A DNA stretch of 64,000 nt from JACQGZ01 sp050695215 (GTDB lineage Bacteria; Sysuimicrobiota; Sysuimicrobiia; Sysuimicrobiales; Humicultoraceae). Under the pieces are notes generated by a model. That model was not told the DNA's origin, did no database searches, and was given only the letters and a program-made list of their open reading frames with translations. A program made the position numbers and the translations under genes. Shown piece after piece: positions 51,788 through 61,700 of the stretch; position 1 is the first letter of the stretch, and the number at the start of each line of letters is the position of its first letter. The stretch is from the NCBI GenBank assembly GCA_050695215.1, contig JBOGSD010000068.1, positions 1 to 64,000 of the forward strand. Direction: 5' to 3'.

Positions 51788-52651
51788 CTATTCGGCGGCC
51801 AGCTGGAGCGGCGGGGGCTGCGGGTCGGCGCGACGGTCCTGGGCGCGCTCGCGCAGCCGTTGAGGGACCTCAGGGGGCAGGTACTGACTGCCGAGCGGCA
51901 CGCCGGTGGCCAGGTCGGCGCCGTGAAAGTCGGTCCCGCCGGTCACCAGAAGGCCGTGGCGTTTGGCCAGCGCCAGGTACCGCTCCACCATCTCGGGCGT
52001 ATGGTCAGGGTAATAGGCCTCAATGCCTTCGAGGCCGTCTTCGATCAGCGACTCGACCCTGGCGTCGTCCCCCAGCCACCCGGGATGGGCCAGGACGGGA
52101 ATGCCGCCGGCCCGGCGGATGATCTGCACCGCCTCCCCCGGGGTGACCTTCAGCCGCTCCACATAGGCCGGGCCGTTCCGTCCGATGTACCGCGTGAAGG
52201 CCTCCGCGGTCTCGCTGACCCACCCCGCTTCGACCAGGGCGCGGGCGACGTGGGGCCGGCCGACCGCTCCTCCGCCGGAGAAGGCCAGCACCCGCTCCAT
52301 GGCGACGGGGGCTCCCAGCGCGCGGAGTTTTTCCACCATGCGTTCGGCGCGGTGCAGCCGGCCGTCGCGGAGGCGGCGGAGCAGCCGCTGGAACCAGGCG
52401 ACATGGTGGTCGAGCAGGTAACCCAGGAGGTGCACTTCCGCGCCCGGCACGTCGGTGTTGAGCTCCACCGCGGGCAGGACCTCGATCCCCACGCGGGCCC
52501 CGGCGGCCATCGCCCGGTCCACGCTATCGGTGGAATCGTGGTCGGCGACCGCCAGGATCCCCACGCCCGCGGCGCGGGCCAGATCGATCAGCTGCTCGGG
52601 GCTGAGCAGGCCGTCGCTGGCGGTGGTGTGCGCGTGCAGGTCGATGCGCAC
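51788..52651 (-). CDS. PHP-domain phosphoesterase (nucleoside bisphosphate/5'-3' RNase AM-like)
   Basis: A 287-residue PHP protein. RIDLHAHTTASDGLLSPEQL and AVADHDSTDSVDRA hold the first metal ligands; ELNTDVPGAEVHLLGY, VLAHPGW and VTGGTDFHGAD complete the trinuclear site. Related proteins hydrolyse 3',5'-bisphosphates or short RNAs. GTG 52651 abuts the stop of the ymdB-like gene without a gap. Its place after rny and ymdB suggests RNA or nucleotide turnover, by inference. Confidence 0.88.
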   Translation of the reverse strand: MRIDLHAHTTASDGLLSPEQLIDLARAAGVGILAVADHDSTDSVDRAMAAGARVGIEVLPAVELNTDVPGAEVHLLGYLLDHHVAWFQRLLRRLRDGRLHRAERMVEKLRALGAPVAMERVLAFSGGGAVGRPHVARALVEAGWVSETAEAFTRYIGRNGPAYVERLKVTPGEAVQIIRRAGGIPVLAHPGWLGDDARVESLIEDGLEGIEAYYPDHTPEMVERYLALAKRHGLLVTGGTDFHGADLATGVPLGSQYLPPEVPQRLRERAQDRRADPQPPPLQLAAE

Positions 52652-53437
52652 CTAGTCTGGGCCCTCCTGCAGTTCCCGAATTCGCTCGATCGCCCGGGCG
52701 TGCCCGTCCCCATCGACGTCGATCACCACCCCGTTCAGCTGTGCCACGCCCCCGGCCACGGTGAAGCGGGTGGGCAGACCGGAGCGGAAGTGCTCCAGGA
52801 TGACCTCCCGGTCCATGCCGATAACCCCGTCCCGCGGCCCCGTCATGCCGACGTCGGTGATGTAGGCGGTCCCACCCGGCAGGATGCGCTCGTCCGCGGT
52901 CTGGACGTGGGTGTGCGTTCCGACGACCGCGGAGACGCGGCCGTCCAGATGCCAGCCCATGGCGATCTTCTCCGAGGTGGCCTCCGCGTGAAAGTCCACG
53001 ACGATCACCGCCGCGCGATCGCGCAGTTCCGTCACCGCGGCGTCGGCGGCGCGGAAGGGGTCGTCCAATTCTCCCATGAAGACGCGGCCCTGCAGGTTGA
53101 GCACTCCGACCGCCGTCCCGTCCGCTTCCACCGTGGCCGCCCCCCGACCGGGCGCCCCCGGGGGGTAGTTGGCCGGCCGGAGCACGCGGGGATGCGCGTC
53201 CAGCAGCCCGTAGGCGTCGCGGTTGCGCCAGGTGTGGTTGCCGCCGGTGATGAGGTCGACGCCCGCGGCAAAGATCTCCTCCGCCGTCTCCTCGGTGATG
53301 CCCATCCCTCCGGCCGCGTTCTCGCCGTTGGCGATGACGAGGTGGGCGCCATGCCGCCGCCGCAGCTGGGGGAGGAGCGCCTTGAGGATGCGCCGGCCGG
53401 GTTTGCCGGTGACGTCGCCGATCAGCAAAATTCTCAT
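52652..53437 (-). CDS. YmdB-like metallophosphodiesterase (TIGR00282 type)
   Basis: A 261-residue calcineurin-like enzyme. MRILLIGDVTGKPGRRILK, ANGENAAGGMGIT, ITGGNHTWRNRDAY, VDFHAEATSEKIAMGWHLDG and GTHTHVQTADERILPGGTAYI are the family motifs. B. subtilis YmdB hydrolyses 2',3'-cyclic nucleotides and affects RNA turnover; rny-ymdB adjacency is common in Firmicutes. ATG 53437. The 60-bp gap to rny suggests co-transcription. Confidence 0.94.
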   Translation of the reverse strand: MRILLIGDVTGKPGRRILKALLPQLRRRHGAHLVIANGENAAGGMGITEETAEEIFAAGVDLITGGNHTWRNRDAYGLLDAHPRVLRPANYPPGAPGRGAATVEADGTAVGVLNLQGRVFMGELDDPFRAADAAVTELRDRAAVIVVDFHAEATSEKIAMGWHLDGRVSAVVGTHTHVQTADERILPGGTAYITDVGMTGPRDGVIGMDREVILEHFRSGLPTRFTVAGGVAQLNGVVIDVDGDGHARAIERIRELQEGPD

Positions 53438-53497
53438 CGACAGCCGTCCCGTCCGCCTCCGCGGCCCCCGCGCCGGCCGCCGCCTGAGGCATGGCGG

Positions 53498-55036
53498 TCA
53501 GCGGGCGTATTCGATGGCCCGCGTCTCGCGCAGGACCGTGACCTTGATCTGCCCCGGATACTCCAGGTCCGCTTCGATCTTCTTGGCCAGATCGCGGGCG
53601 AGGGCCTGGGCCGAAAGGTCGTCCACCTCCGTCGGCTTCACGATCACGCGGATCTCACGGCCGGCCGAGATCGCGAAGGATTTCTCCACTCCTGGGAACG
53701 AGGCGGCCAGCTGTTCGAGGTTCTGCAGCCGCTTGATGTACAGTTCGACGGTCTCTTTGCGCGCCCCCGGCCGGCTGGCCGAGATGGCGTCGGCCGCCGC
53801 CACAATGATCGCCTCGACGCAGGTGGCCTCGGCGTCTCCGTGATGGTACTCGATCGCGTTGATCACCTCGGGCGGCTCATGGTAGCGCCGGCAGAGATCC
53901 ACGCCGATGGCAGAATGGGTCCCGTCCACTTCGTGGGTGAGCGCCTTGCCGATGTCGTGGAGGATGGCGGCCCGCCGGGCCAGGGCGGGATCGGCCTCCA
54001 GGTAGGTGGCCAGCAGGCCCGCCAGCAGCGCCACTTCCACCGAGTGTTGGAGCAGGTTTTGGCCGTAAGAGTGGCGGAACTTCAGCCGGCCGAGGATCTT
54101 GATCTCCTCCGGGTGCAGCCCGTGCACCCCGGCCTCGAACGCGGCCTGCTCCCCCTCCTCCTTGATGCGCTGCTCCAGTTCCCGCTGGGATTTTTCCACC
54201 ATCTCCTCGATGCGGGCGGGGTGGATGCGCCCGTCGACGATCAACTTCTCCAGGGCCAGCTTAGCGATCTCCCGCCGCACCGGGTCAAAGGAGGAGAGCG
54301 TGACCGCCTCGGGAGTATCGTCGATGATCAGGTCCACGCCGGTGAGGCTCTCCAGCGCGCGGATGTTGCGGCCCTCCCGGCCGATCACCCGGCCCTTCAT
54401 CTCTTCGTTGGGCAGGGGGACAACCGAGACGGTGATCTCCGCCGTGTGGTCGGCGGCCACGCGTTGGACGGCCAGGGCGACGATCTCGCGGGCGCGCCGG
54501 TCGGCGTCCTCCCGGGCCCCGGATTCGATCTTCTTGGTCAGGGCGGCCGCATCCCCGCGCGCCTCATCGCCGACCTGGCGCAGCAACTGCTCCCGCGCCT
54601 CGTCGGCGGTGAGCCCGGAAACGCGCTGGAGCTCAGCCTTGGCGTGTTCTCTGAGGGCGTCGACCTCTTCGCGCGCCCCCGTCACGTCCTGTTCCTTCTG
54701 CGCGATCAGCCGTTCGCGTTTCTCCTGGACTTCTCCCCGCCGTTCGAGGTTCTCCTCACGCTGGACCAAACGCCGCTCGAGGCGCTGGATTTCCGTCCGC
54801 TGCTCGCGGATCTCACGCTCAGATTCTCGTTTCAGCCGGAAGGCCTCGTCTTTGGCTTCGACGACTGTCTCCCGCTTCTTTGCGTCTGCCTCTCTCGCCG
54901 CCTCCTCCACAATCTTGCGGGCGGCGGTCTCGGCGGATTGAATCCGCGCCTCGGCGACGCTCTTGCGCAGGAAGAATCCAAGGAGGAACGCGATCACCCC
55001 CACCCCAACGAGCAATCCGATCGCGAGGGGGTCGAT
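53498..55036 (-). CDS. rny: Ribonuclease Y, probable AUC start
   Basis: About 512 residues. An N-terminal membrane helix (GLLVGVGVIAFLLGFFLRK), a long coiled coil (about 25-190), a KH domain (MKGRVIGREGRNIR), the HD motif (RRAAILHDIGKA) and a C-terminal domain form a membrane-anchored endoribonuclease. AGGAGGTGA ends 7 bases before codon ATC 55034-55036, which begins (I)DPLAIGLLV. The next standard codon, TTG 55013-55015, is 21 bases further and truncates the anchor. The frame is closed by TGA inside the Shine-Dalgarno. So AUC initiation is inferred. Confidence 0.92.
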   Translation of the reverse strand: MDPLAIGLLVGVGVIAFLLGFFLRKSVAEARIQSAETAARKIVEEAAREADAKKRETVVEAKDEAFRLKRESEREIREQRTEIQRLERRLVQREENLERRGEVQEKRERLIAQKEQDVTGAREEVDALREHAKAELQRVSGLTADEAREQLLRQVGDEARGDAAALTKKIESGAREDADRRAREIVALAVQRVAADHTAEITVSVVPLPNEEMKGRVIGREGRNIRALESLTGVDLIIDDTPEAVTLSSFDPVRREIAKLALEKLIVDGRIHPARIEEMVEKSQRELEQRIKEEGEQAAFEAGVHGLHPEEIKILGRLKFRHSYGQNLLQHSVEVALLAGLLATYLEADPALARRAAILHDIGKALTHEVDGTHSAIGVDLCRRYHEPPEVINAIEYHHGDAEATCVEAIIVAAADAISASRPGARKETVELYIKRLQNLEQLAASFPGVEKSFAISAGREIRVIVKPTEVDDLSAQALARDLAKKIEADLEYPGQIKVTVLRETRAIEYAR

Positions 55037-55052
55037 GGGTGGTCACCTCCTC

Positions 55053-55100
55053 TGCCCGCCTGATGGCGGGCGAATATGAGAACGGCGCCCCCGCGGGGGC
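55053..55100 (-). other. Two GC hairpins in the rny leader
   Basis: GCCCGCC-TGAT-GGCGGGC (55053-55070), a perfect 7-bp stem directly upstream of the AGGAGG, and CGCCCCCGCGGGGGCG (55085-55100), a perfect palindrome. They could modulate rny translation. Confidence 0.5.
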
Positions 55101-55179
55101 GACCGTCACCCTGCTGCAGAACGCCGCGCGCATCACCTGCCGTTCGAGCGGAAATGAGCGCACAAGACCTATCTCCGTC

Positions 55180-55209
55180 ATTCTACGCGAGAGGTCAAAA
55201 ACAGGTCAA
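55180..55209 (-). promoter_or_regulatory. Promoter for rny
   Basis: On the minus strand, TTGACC (55204-55209), an 18-bp spacer and TAGAAT (55180-55185). It is about 145 bases upstream of the rny start, in the gap after yhaN. Confidence 0.65.
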
Positions 55210-55256
55210 GAAACCCAGGACACTACCCGGCTCGGGGACCCCGGCCGCGGCGCTGG

Positions 55257-57491
55257 TCAGTGCGTCGTGGGGGGTGGCTGCCAGAGGGGCCCGGGCAGGT
55301 CGGGCGGCGGCGGCGCGGAGGCGTCCACGGGGATGACGCGGTCGGCGTAGGGTTCATACTCCGGGCGGCACGTAAACAGCAACACCTGGTGGGTCTCGCT
55401 GACGCGGCGCAGCAGGGCCATCGCCGCGGCCAGACGCTCCGGATCGAAGGAGCCAAAGGGGTCGTCCAGCAGCAGCGGCGGGCGCCGCCCCTCCGAGAGC
55501 ACCTCCACCAGGGCCAGGCGGACGGCCAGGTAGACCTGGTCGGCGGTGCCCCGGCTGAGGGTCGGTTCGGCCGGCTCGACCCACTGTGCCGCCGCGTCGG
55601 CCCACACCGTGATCTGCAGCGGGTTTTCCGTGATGCTGACTCGCCCATACGCCGCCTGAGTGAGGAGGGCCAGGTACTCTCCCGCCCGCTCCTCCACGCG
55701 CTGCCGGGCCGGGATCACGGTGAGCTCTCGGGCCAACCGCAGCCCTGCGGACGCCAGACGGACCACTCGTCCCCGACGCTCCGCCGTCTCGAGGGCCTCC
55801 TGCCGGTCGGCCAGGCGCTCCTCGGTGGCCGCCAGCGCTTCATCGTCGGGCGCGCCCTGGGCGGTCTCCCGCTCCAGATATTCTCGCCGCCCTGCGAGCG
55901 TATGCACCGTCTGGGTGAGGTCCTTCACCGTCCGCTCGAGCTGCTGCACCTCGAGGCCGGTGAGGCGTTTGGCCTCCGCGTCGCTCAGCTGAATCTCCCG
56001 TCCGGCCACGTCCGCGCGCCGCCGGTCGCGCGCCTCTCGGAGATCCGCAAGGTCCTGCCCGCCGAGATGGGCTGCCACCTGACTCCCGGTGCCGGTCCGG
56101 TCGTCTTCCAGCTGGCGCATCCGCGCGTGGCGCGCCAGCGCCTCCTCCACGGTGGCGCTCCCGGCCCCGGCGACCGTCTCTTGGAGGGCCGCCTGTGCCG
56201 CGATCAGTTCTTCCTGGGCCGCGGCGAGGTGTCGTTTGGCCTCCTCCAGCCGCAGGAGGGCCTCGGCGCGTGTCCGCGCCACGTCCTCACGGCGCCGCCG
56301 CCGCCGTTGCTCGAGGCCGAGCAGGAGGAGGCCAGCCAGGCCGGCCGCCACCGCCGCGGGCCAGAGGGGTCCGACCGACCAGACAGCCGCCGCCGCCGCG
56401 GCGACGGCGGCGAGGACGATCAGCAGCCAGCCGAGGGGTCGTCTCCGGCTCCGCGCGTCGACGGAGGCGGCGGATGCCGTCACGCTTCCGGTCAGCGTCT
56501 CGGCGGCACCGACCCTGCGTGCCAGGTCCTCGGCGGTCTTCTCCTGCTGCTGCACCCGCCCGGCCGCCGCGTGGATGCGGGCGACCGCGGTGTCGTCGGG
56601 GACTCCGCTGGCCTGGAGCGCCTCCAGGTCGCGCCCAATGCCTTCGAGGCGATCGTACCCTCGCTCGACGGCGTTCACGCGTTCCGCCAGTTGCCGGGCC
56701 TCCGCGCGGAAGTGCTCCAACTCGCGATCGATGCGGAGCAGCCGCTGGTTCTCGGTGAGCAGGGCCTCCCGGTCGGCGAGGTCGGTGGCCGCCCGGTCGG
56801 CCTCCTCTCGGAGGCGCCTGAGCTCCTCCCGCTGTCCCTCCAGCACCTCGACGCGGCGGCGGAGTCCATCCCGCTCCCGCGTCAGCGCGGCCACCTCGTC
56901 CTGCCGGCCGCGAATCACCCCGGGCGTTTTTACGGGACGACCATCCAGCCCCTTCTCCAGTTCAGCCAGTTCCTTGTCCAGCTTCTTGATCACTGCGCCC
57001 GCCTCGGCATCTCCCGGGCCGGCCTGAATGATGCGGGAGAGGCGCTGCCCGATGTCCGTGGCGCCTTTCTGCAGGACGGTCAGCTCGGTTTGCTCGATCA
57101 TGGCCGTCGACCGATACAAGGGCTCTGTGGAGAGGCCAAGGGCATGCTGCAGCCGTTCCTGGACCTTGCCGCCTTCCCACGACACGCCGTTGAGCAGATC
57201 ACGGAGCTCCGTGCGGCGGTGCTCGAAATCCTTGCGCAGCTCGAAGCGCCTGCCGTCCAGCTCAAACTCTACGGAGATGGAGCCCACGCGGTCGCTGCCC
57301 CAGGGGCGCCACTCGGCGACCTTCTTGGCCGTCGTGGCCGGGTTGACGAAGAACGCGGCCAGGATGGCCTGACGCAGCGTCGACTTGCCGGCCTCATTGG
57401 GACCGACCAGGAGGTTCAGGCCCGGATCGAAGCGGTACTCCGCATCGTCGAAGCGGCGGAAGTTGCGCAGACGGAGGGCGAGCAACCGCAT
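55257..57491 (-). CDS. YhaN-like SMC/Rad50-type AAA ATPase with membrane hairpin
   Basis: A 744-residue ATPase. Walker A VGPNEAGKSTLRQAI at about 31-45; C-terminal signature TLSRGTADQVYLAVRLAL and Walker B PLLLDDPFGSFDPERL. Coiled coils fill about 170-350 and 395-560. Between them (about 355-400) lies a predicted transmembrane pair (LGWLLIVLAAVAAAAAAVWS, AVAAGLAGLLLLGLEQ), as in B. subtilis YhaN. It overlaps the yhaO stop and probably forms an SbcCD/Rad50-Mre11-like complex with it. Confidence 0.87.
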   Translation of the reverse strand: MRLLALRLRNFRRFDDAEYRFDPGLNLLVGPNEAGKSTLRQAILAAFFVNPATTAKKVAEWRPWGSDRVGSISVEFELDGRRFELRKDFEHRRTELRDLLNGVSWEGGKVQERLQHALGLSTEPLYRSTAMIEQTELTVLQKGATDIGQRLSRIIQAGPGDAEAGAVIKKLDKELAELEKGLDGRPVKTPGVIRGRQDEVAALTRERDGLRRRVEVLEGQREELRRLREEADRAATDLADREALLTENQRLLRIDRELEHFRAEARQLAERVNAVERGYDRLEGIGRDLEALQASGVPDDTAVARIHAAAGRVQQQEKTAEDLARRVGAAETLTGSVTASAASVDARSRRRPLGWLLIVLAAVAAAAAAVWSVGPLWPAAVAAGLAGLLLLGLEQRRRRRREDVARTRAEALLRLEEAKRHLAAAQEELIAAQAALQETVAGAGSATVEEALARHARMRQLEDDRTGTGSQVAAHLGGQDLADLREARDRRRADVAGREIQLSDAEAKRLTGLEVQQLERTVKDLTQTVHTLAGRREYLERETAQGAPDDEALAATEERLADRQEALETAERRGRVVRLASAGLRLARELTVIPARQRVEERAGEYLALLTQAAYGRVSITENPLQITVWADAAAQWVEPAEPTLSRGTADQVYLAVRLALVEVLSEGRRPPLLLDDPFGSFDPERLAAAMALLRRVSETHQVLLFTCRPEYEPYADRVIPVDASAPPPPDLPGPLWQPPPTTH

Positions 57492-58600
57492 CAGCCGGCG
57501 CCCGCCTCCGCCAGGAGCTGGCTCACCCCGGTCTGCAGCGCCTCCTCAAAGAGATCCTGCTCTTCCAGAGCCGCGGCCTGTGCCTGCTCACGCATCAGCC
57601 GGATGTAGCGTCCCACGAGCGTCCGCTCCGGGAAGGCGTTGAGCGTCTCCTCGTCCAGCCAGAGCCGCGACTGATTACGCACACGCGCGCGGAAACATCC
57701 TTCGGCGAGCTTCTCCTCCAGCTCCCGGGCCTCCAGGGTGTGCTCTGGCGTCACGGTTCCGCTCAAGACGACATCGAGCACCGCATCGGGGTTCGCCTCC
57801 GCGGCCAGCTGAGCTCGGACCCGGTCGGGATCGAGTCCGGAGATGTCCAGCTCCACCCGGCGGTAGCGCCGTCGTCCCACCGGGATGGGCGTGACCTCGG
57901 CTTGTCCGGGCGCGGGAATCGTGACCAGGAGCGCCTGTCCCGCTTCCTGGTCCATCGCCAGAAACTCCGGCGCTCCGGCGTACCAGGCGGGTGCGGGTGG
58001 AGGCGTGACCTGCTGGGCGGTATGCCAGTCGCCCAGGGCGAGGTAGTCGAGAGCGAGCGCGCGGATATCTGAGGGATGGATCGTGCCGGCCTCGACCACG
58101 CCTTCCCGGTAGGCGCTGCCGTGGGCCAGGCCGATCGCAAAGCGGGCCCCCCGCTCCTTCGGCCAGGCGCGCAACGGTTGCGGCCCCTCTGGTCCCACTG
58201 ACTGGCCAACGACGGTCAGATCGAGATCGGGGTACGCTTTCACCCGAGGATCGGACCCAAAGAGCGTCACGTTGGAACAGACGTCTTCAATGCGGGCCCG
58301 CGCCCAGACGCTCCCCTCTCCCAGCCGGTCGTGGTTGCCGGCCAGCAAGGCGACGCGCACCCCTGCGTCGCGCAGGCGGAGGAATTGCTCACGGACGAAG
58401 CCCAGCGTCCCCTCGCTCTGGCGGTGGGAATGGAAGAGATCTCCGGCGATGAGCAGCAGGTGGACCGGTTCGGCCAGCGCCACGTCGACGAGCCGGGCAA
58501 AGGTCCGCTGCAACTGCTCGCGGTGGTCCCGCCCGCGCTCTCCCAGGGCCGGAAAGGCCATCCCCAGGTGCACATCGGCCGTGTGCAAGAGCTTGATCAT
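57491..58600 (-). CDS. YhaO/SbcD-like Mre11-family nuclease
   Basis: A 369-residue metallophosphoesterase. The motifs MIKLLHTADVHLGM, LLIAGDLFHS, LLAGNHDRLG and GDWHTAQQV give the two-metal Mre11-type site. The C-terminus is helical (RYIRLMREQAQAAALEEQDL) and probably docks on the ATPase YhaN encoded next. ATG 58600. The whole gap to the upstream helicase gene is a 26-bp tandem repeat. Confidence 0.88.
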   Translation of the reverse strand: MIKLLHTADVHLGMAFPALGERGRDHREQLQRTFARLVDVALAEPVHLLLIAGDLFHSHRQSEGTLGFVREQFLRLRDAGVRVALLAGNHDRLGEGSVWARARIEDVCSNVTLFGSDPRVKAYPDLDLTVVGQSVGPEGPQPLRAWPKERGARFAIGLAHGSAYREGVVEAGTIHPSDIRALALDYLALGDWHTAQQVTPPPAPAWYAGAPEFLAMDQEAGQALLVTIPAPGQAEVTPIPVGRRRYRRVELDISGLDPDRVRAQLAAEANPDAVLDVVLSGTVTPEHTLEARELEEKLAEGCFRARVRNQSRLWLDEETLNAFPERTLVGRYIRLMREQAQAAALEEQDLFEEALQTGVSQLLAEAGAG

Positions 58601-58728
58601 TTCAAAGTGTCCGGCGGCCTCATCTTTTCGGCGTCTCCGGCGGCCTCATCTTTTCGGCGTCTCCGGCGGCCTCATCATTCCGGCGTCTCCGGCGGCCTCA
58701 TCATTCCGGCGTCTCCGGCAGCACCGGA
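58601..58728. repeat. 26-bp tandem repeat, about five copies, over the helicase-nuclease stop codon
   Basis: Copies at 58601 (partial), 58625, 58651, 58677 and 58703, unit core CGGCGTCTCCGGCGGCCTCA. Minus-strand reading gives TGATGAGGCCGCCGGAGACG, so every full copy carries stop codons; the first one used ends the helicase gene. The repeat fills the whole gap to yhaO. No unique spacers, so not a CRISPR. Confidence 0.9.
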
Positions 58729-61700
58729 TCGCCTGTCGCGGTGTAGGGGCAGATCGAGTTGAAGGCGCAATAGCGGCAGGCCACATAGTAGTCGGGGGTG
58801 GCGATGAACTGCTGCGCGCGGACGCCCCCTGAGGCGTGCTCGATCACCTGTGTCGCCTCGGCCAGCATCTCCTCGTCCGGCGCGGTCTCTCCGACGAGCA
58901 CCTGCTGCGGCCCCAGGAAGTGCAGTTCCAGCCGTTCCGGCGGTTTGCCGTAGACCTCCCGATAGGCTAGGGCGTAGATGCCGAGCTGGCGGCTCTCCCG
59001 CGCGCGACGGTCGGCGTCCTTCTGCGTGCGCACATCGCTGGTCTTAAAGTCGATGACGACCGCGTCAGATCCGCGCAGGTCGACGCGGTCCCAACGACCT
59101 TTCACCCGGGTCAGCCCCACCTGGAAGGAAAAGGGCGCCTCCACGAAGGTGGGGCGCCGACCCTGGGCCTCCTGAAAATCGAAGAAGGTGCGCAGGACCG
59201 CCCGCCCCTCCTCCATGCGCTGGTCCTCGTGCTCACGGCTGATGAACCCTTCGTTGATCCAGGCCCGCTCGAAGATCGTCAGCAGGTCGGCAGCGGTGAC
59301 GGGCTGGGCGCGGGCGCGCCGGCGGTTGTACTCACGCACCGCCTCGTGCACGGCGCTGCCGTAGACGACGCGATGGTCGCGCAGCAGCGGCACGCGCAGG
59401 ATGTGCGTGTACTTGAACTTCAGCGGGCAGGTCGCGTAGTCGTCCACCTGGCGAAACGAGAGGCTCAGCGGTTCCTCCGGCGGGATCACCCCGGCCAGGG
59501 TCTGCTGCCCCTCCGTGGGCGGCGCGTGCCGCTGGATCGTCTCCGTGGGGGCGGCTCGGAAGGCGGCGGACTCCGGCGCGGGACGGTCGAGCGCCTCCAG
59601 CACGAAGCGGCTGACCTTGCGTGGCCGCACCCCGCCGTAGTCGCGCGCGCTGGTCAGGTACAATTCGCGCCTCGTTCGCGTCATCGCCACGTAGAAGAGG
59701 CGCCGCTCCTCCTGCAGGTGGAAATCGCCCTGCGGCAGGAGATCCTTCACCAGCGGATCGGGCAGGGCGATCGGTTCCCCGCGGTTGCGCGTGGGGAAGC
59801 GGTCGGCCACGGCCGAGACCAGGAACACGACGGGAAACTCGAGCCCCTTGGCCTTGTGCACGGTGAGAACGTTGACGGCGTCGCTGTCGAAATCGGCCTC
59901 GGCCATCGCCGGGTCGTCCCCGGCGGCGATGAGGTCGTCCAGGTGCTTGACGAATTCGGGGACGCGATCGTAGGTGGCAATCTCGCCGTACCGCGCCACG
60001 ATCTCGAAGAAACGGGCGAGGTTGCGCACGGCCATCTCGTCGGTGGGGTTCTCGGAGGTCGCCAACCGTCCCACCAGCCCGGTGCGGCTGACGAGATAGC
60101 TGTAGAGGACACGCCCGGTGGGCTGGTCTTTCATCAGGCGGCGCATCTCGTCGAGGTCGTCGAGCAGGCGATCCAGCGCCGCCCGGGTCTCCGGCCCGAT
60201 CTCTTCGGCCAGATCGGAGAAGGCGGTCAGTCGTCGGAAGACGTACTCCAGGGTCCGGTTCCGCCGGTTGGCATACGCCAGCGCCTTGGCCACGTCGGTC
60301 GGGCTGATCAGGTAGATCGGCGAGATCCCCAGGTAGTAGAGGCTGAGGTTGTCCGCCGGATTGGCCAGCGCCCGCAAGAAGGCGAGCACGAGGCGGATCT
60401 CCTCCCGGTTGTAGAGCCCGCGGTTGCCGGTGAAGCGGTGCGGCACCCCCCGCAAGTTGAGCGCCCGCAGGAAGGGGTCGGCGTCGTGGTTGCTGCGGAC
60501 CAGGATGGCGAAGTCTTTGTACCGGTACGCCGCGGCGGCCACCCGCTCGGCGATGTGCGCAGCCACCCCGTCGGCTTCACTGCTGAGGGTATCGAAGTGC
60601 AGGTGCTGCACCTCCGGACCCGTCGAGCTGGACGTGAGCCGTTTGTCGATCTGGTTGCGGACCTCCAGCCGGTCGGGATCGTTGTGGCGGATCAACCGGT
60701 AGGCGACGTCCAGCACGGGCTGGGGTGAGCGGTAGTTGCGGGTGAGGACGACCTGGGTCGCGTCGGGATAGGTCGCGGTGAACCCCAGAATGTTGCTGAT
60801 CGAGGCGCCGCGGAACTTGAAAATGGCCTGATCGTCGTCGCCGACGACGGTGACGGTGCGGTGCTGCCCCGCCAGCAGCTGCACCAATTGAAACTGCGCG
60901 TAGTTGGTGTCCTGAAATTCGTCCACCAGGATATAGCGGAACCGTTCCTGGTAGGCGCGCAGCACGCCGGGGCGCTCGCGGAAGAGGCGCAGGGGCAGCG
61001 TGATCTGGTCGCCGAAATCGAGCAGCCCTTCGCGCCCAAGCATTGTCTGGTAGACGCGGTAGGCTTGCGCCAGTTCGCCCTGCTTGCGCGCCGCGTCGGC
61101 CAATTCGGCGTCGTCGGAAGCCTGGGCGGCGGCCGCGGACACCCGCTCCGCGAAGGCAGCGTACTCCTCCGGTCCGGCGTCCTCGTCCTTCGCCCGGCTG
61201 AAGAGGGCGATGAGCGCCTCCACGTACCGGGTCGGGTCGCCGAGGGGCCGGTAGTACCGCAGGGGGAGCTCGAAGAGGCGGTCGCGCAGGAAGAGCACCT
61301 GCTCGGCGCGGGAGAGGACGCGCACGTCCGGGGGCAGCCCCAACTCCAGGGCGTGCTGGCGCAGCACCCGGTCGCCGAAGGCGTGGAACGTGCCGATGGT
61401 GATGTCCGTGTAGCCGTAGGGGGTGAGCAGGTCGACGCGTTCTTCCATCTCCGCGGCGGCCTTGTCGGTGAACGTGAGGGCCAGGATCTCCGAGGGGCGC
61501 GCGCGGCGGGCGGCGATCAGCCAGGCGATGCGGCGGGTGATCACCGACGTCTTTCCCGTCCCGGCTCCGGCGACGATGAGCAGTGGCCCTTCCCCGAACG
61601 TCACCGCGCGGAGCTGCTCTTCGTTCAACCCCTCCAGGGCCCGATCTGCCGCCCGTTCGGTCGTGCGGTCGCTGAAGCGATCTGGCGATCCCTTCGCGGC

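Noticed and set aside
51860..55063. Plus-strand open frame of about 1070 codons
   Set aside because: Antisense to PHP, ymdB and rny; composition follows the third codon position of the real genes.
55260..57608. Plus-strand open frame of about 780 codons
   Set aside because: Antisense to yhaN; Arg/Gly/Leu-rich text without motifs.
58601..58728. CRISPR array
   Set aside because: Copies are directly adjacent with no unique spacers, and there are no cas genes.
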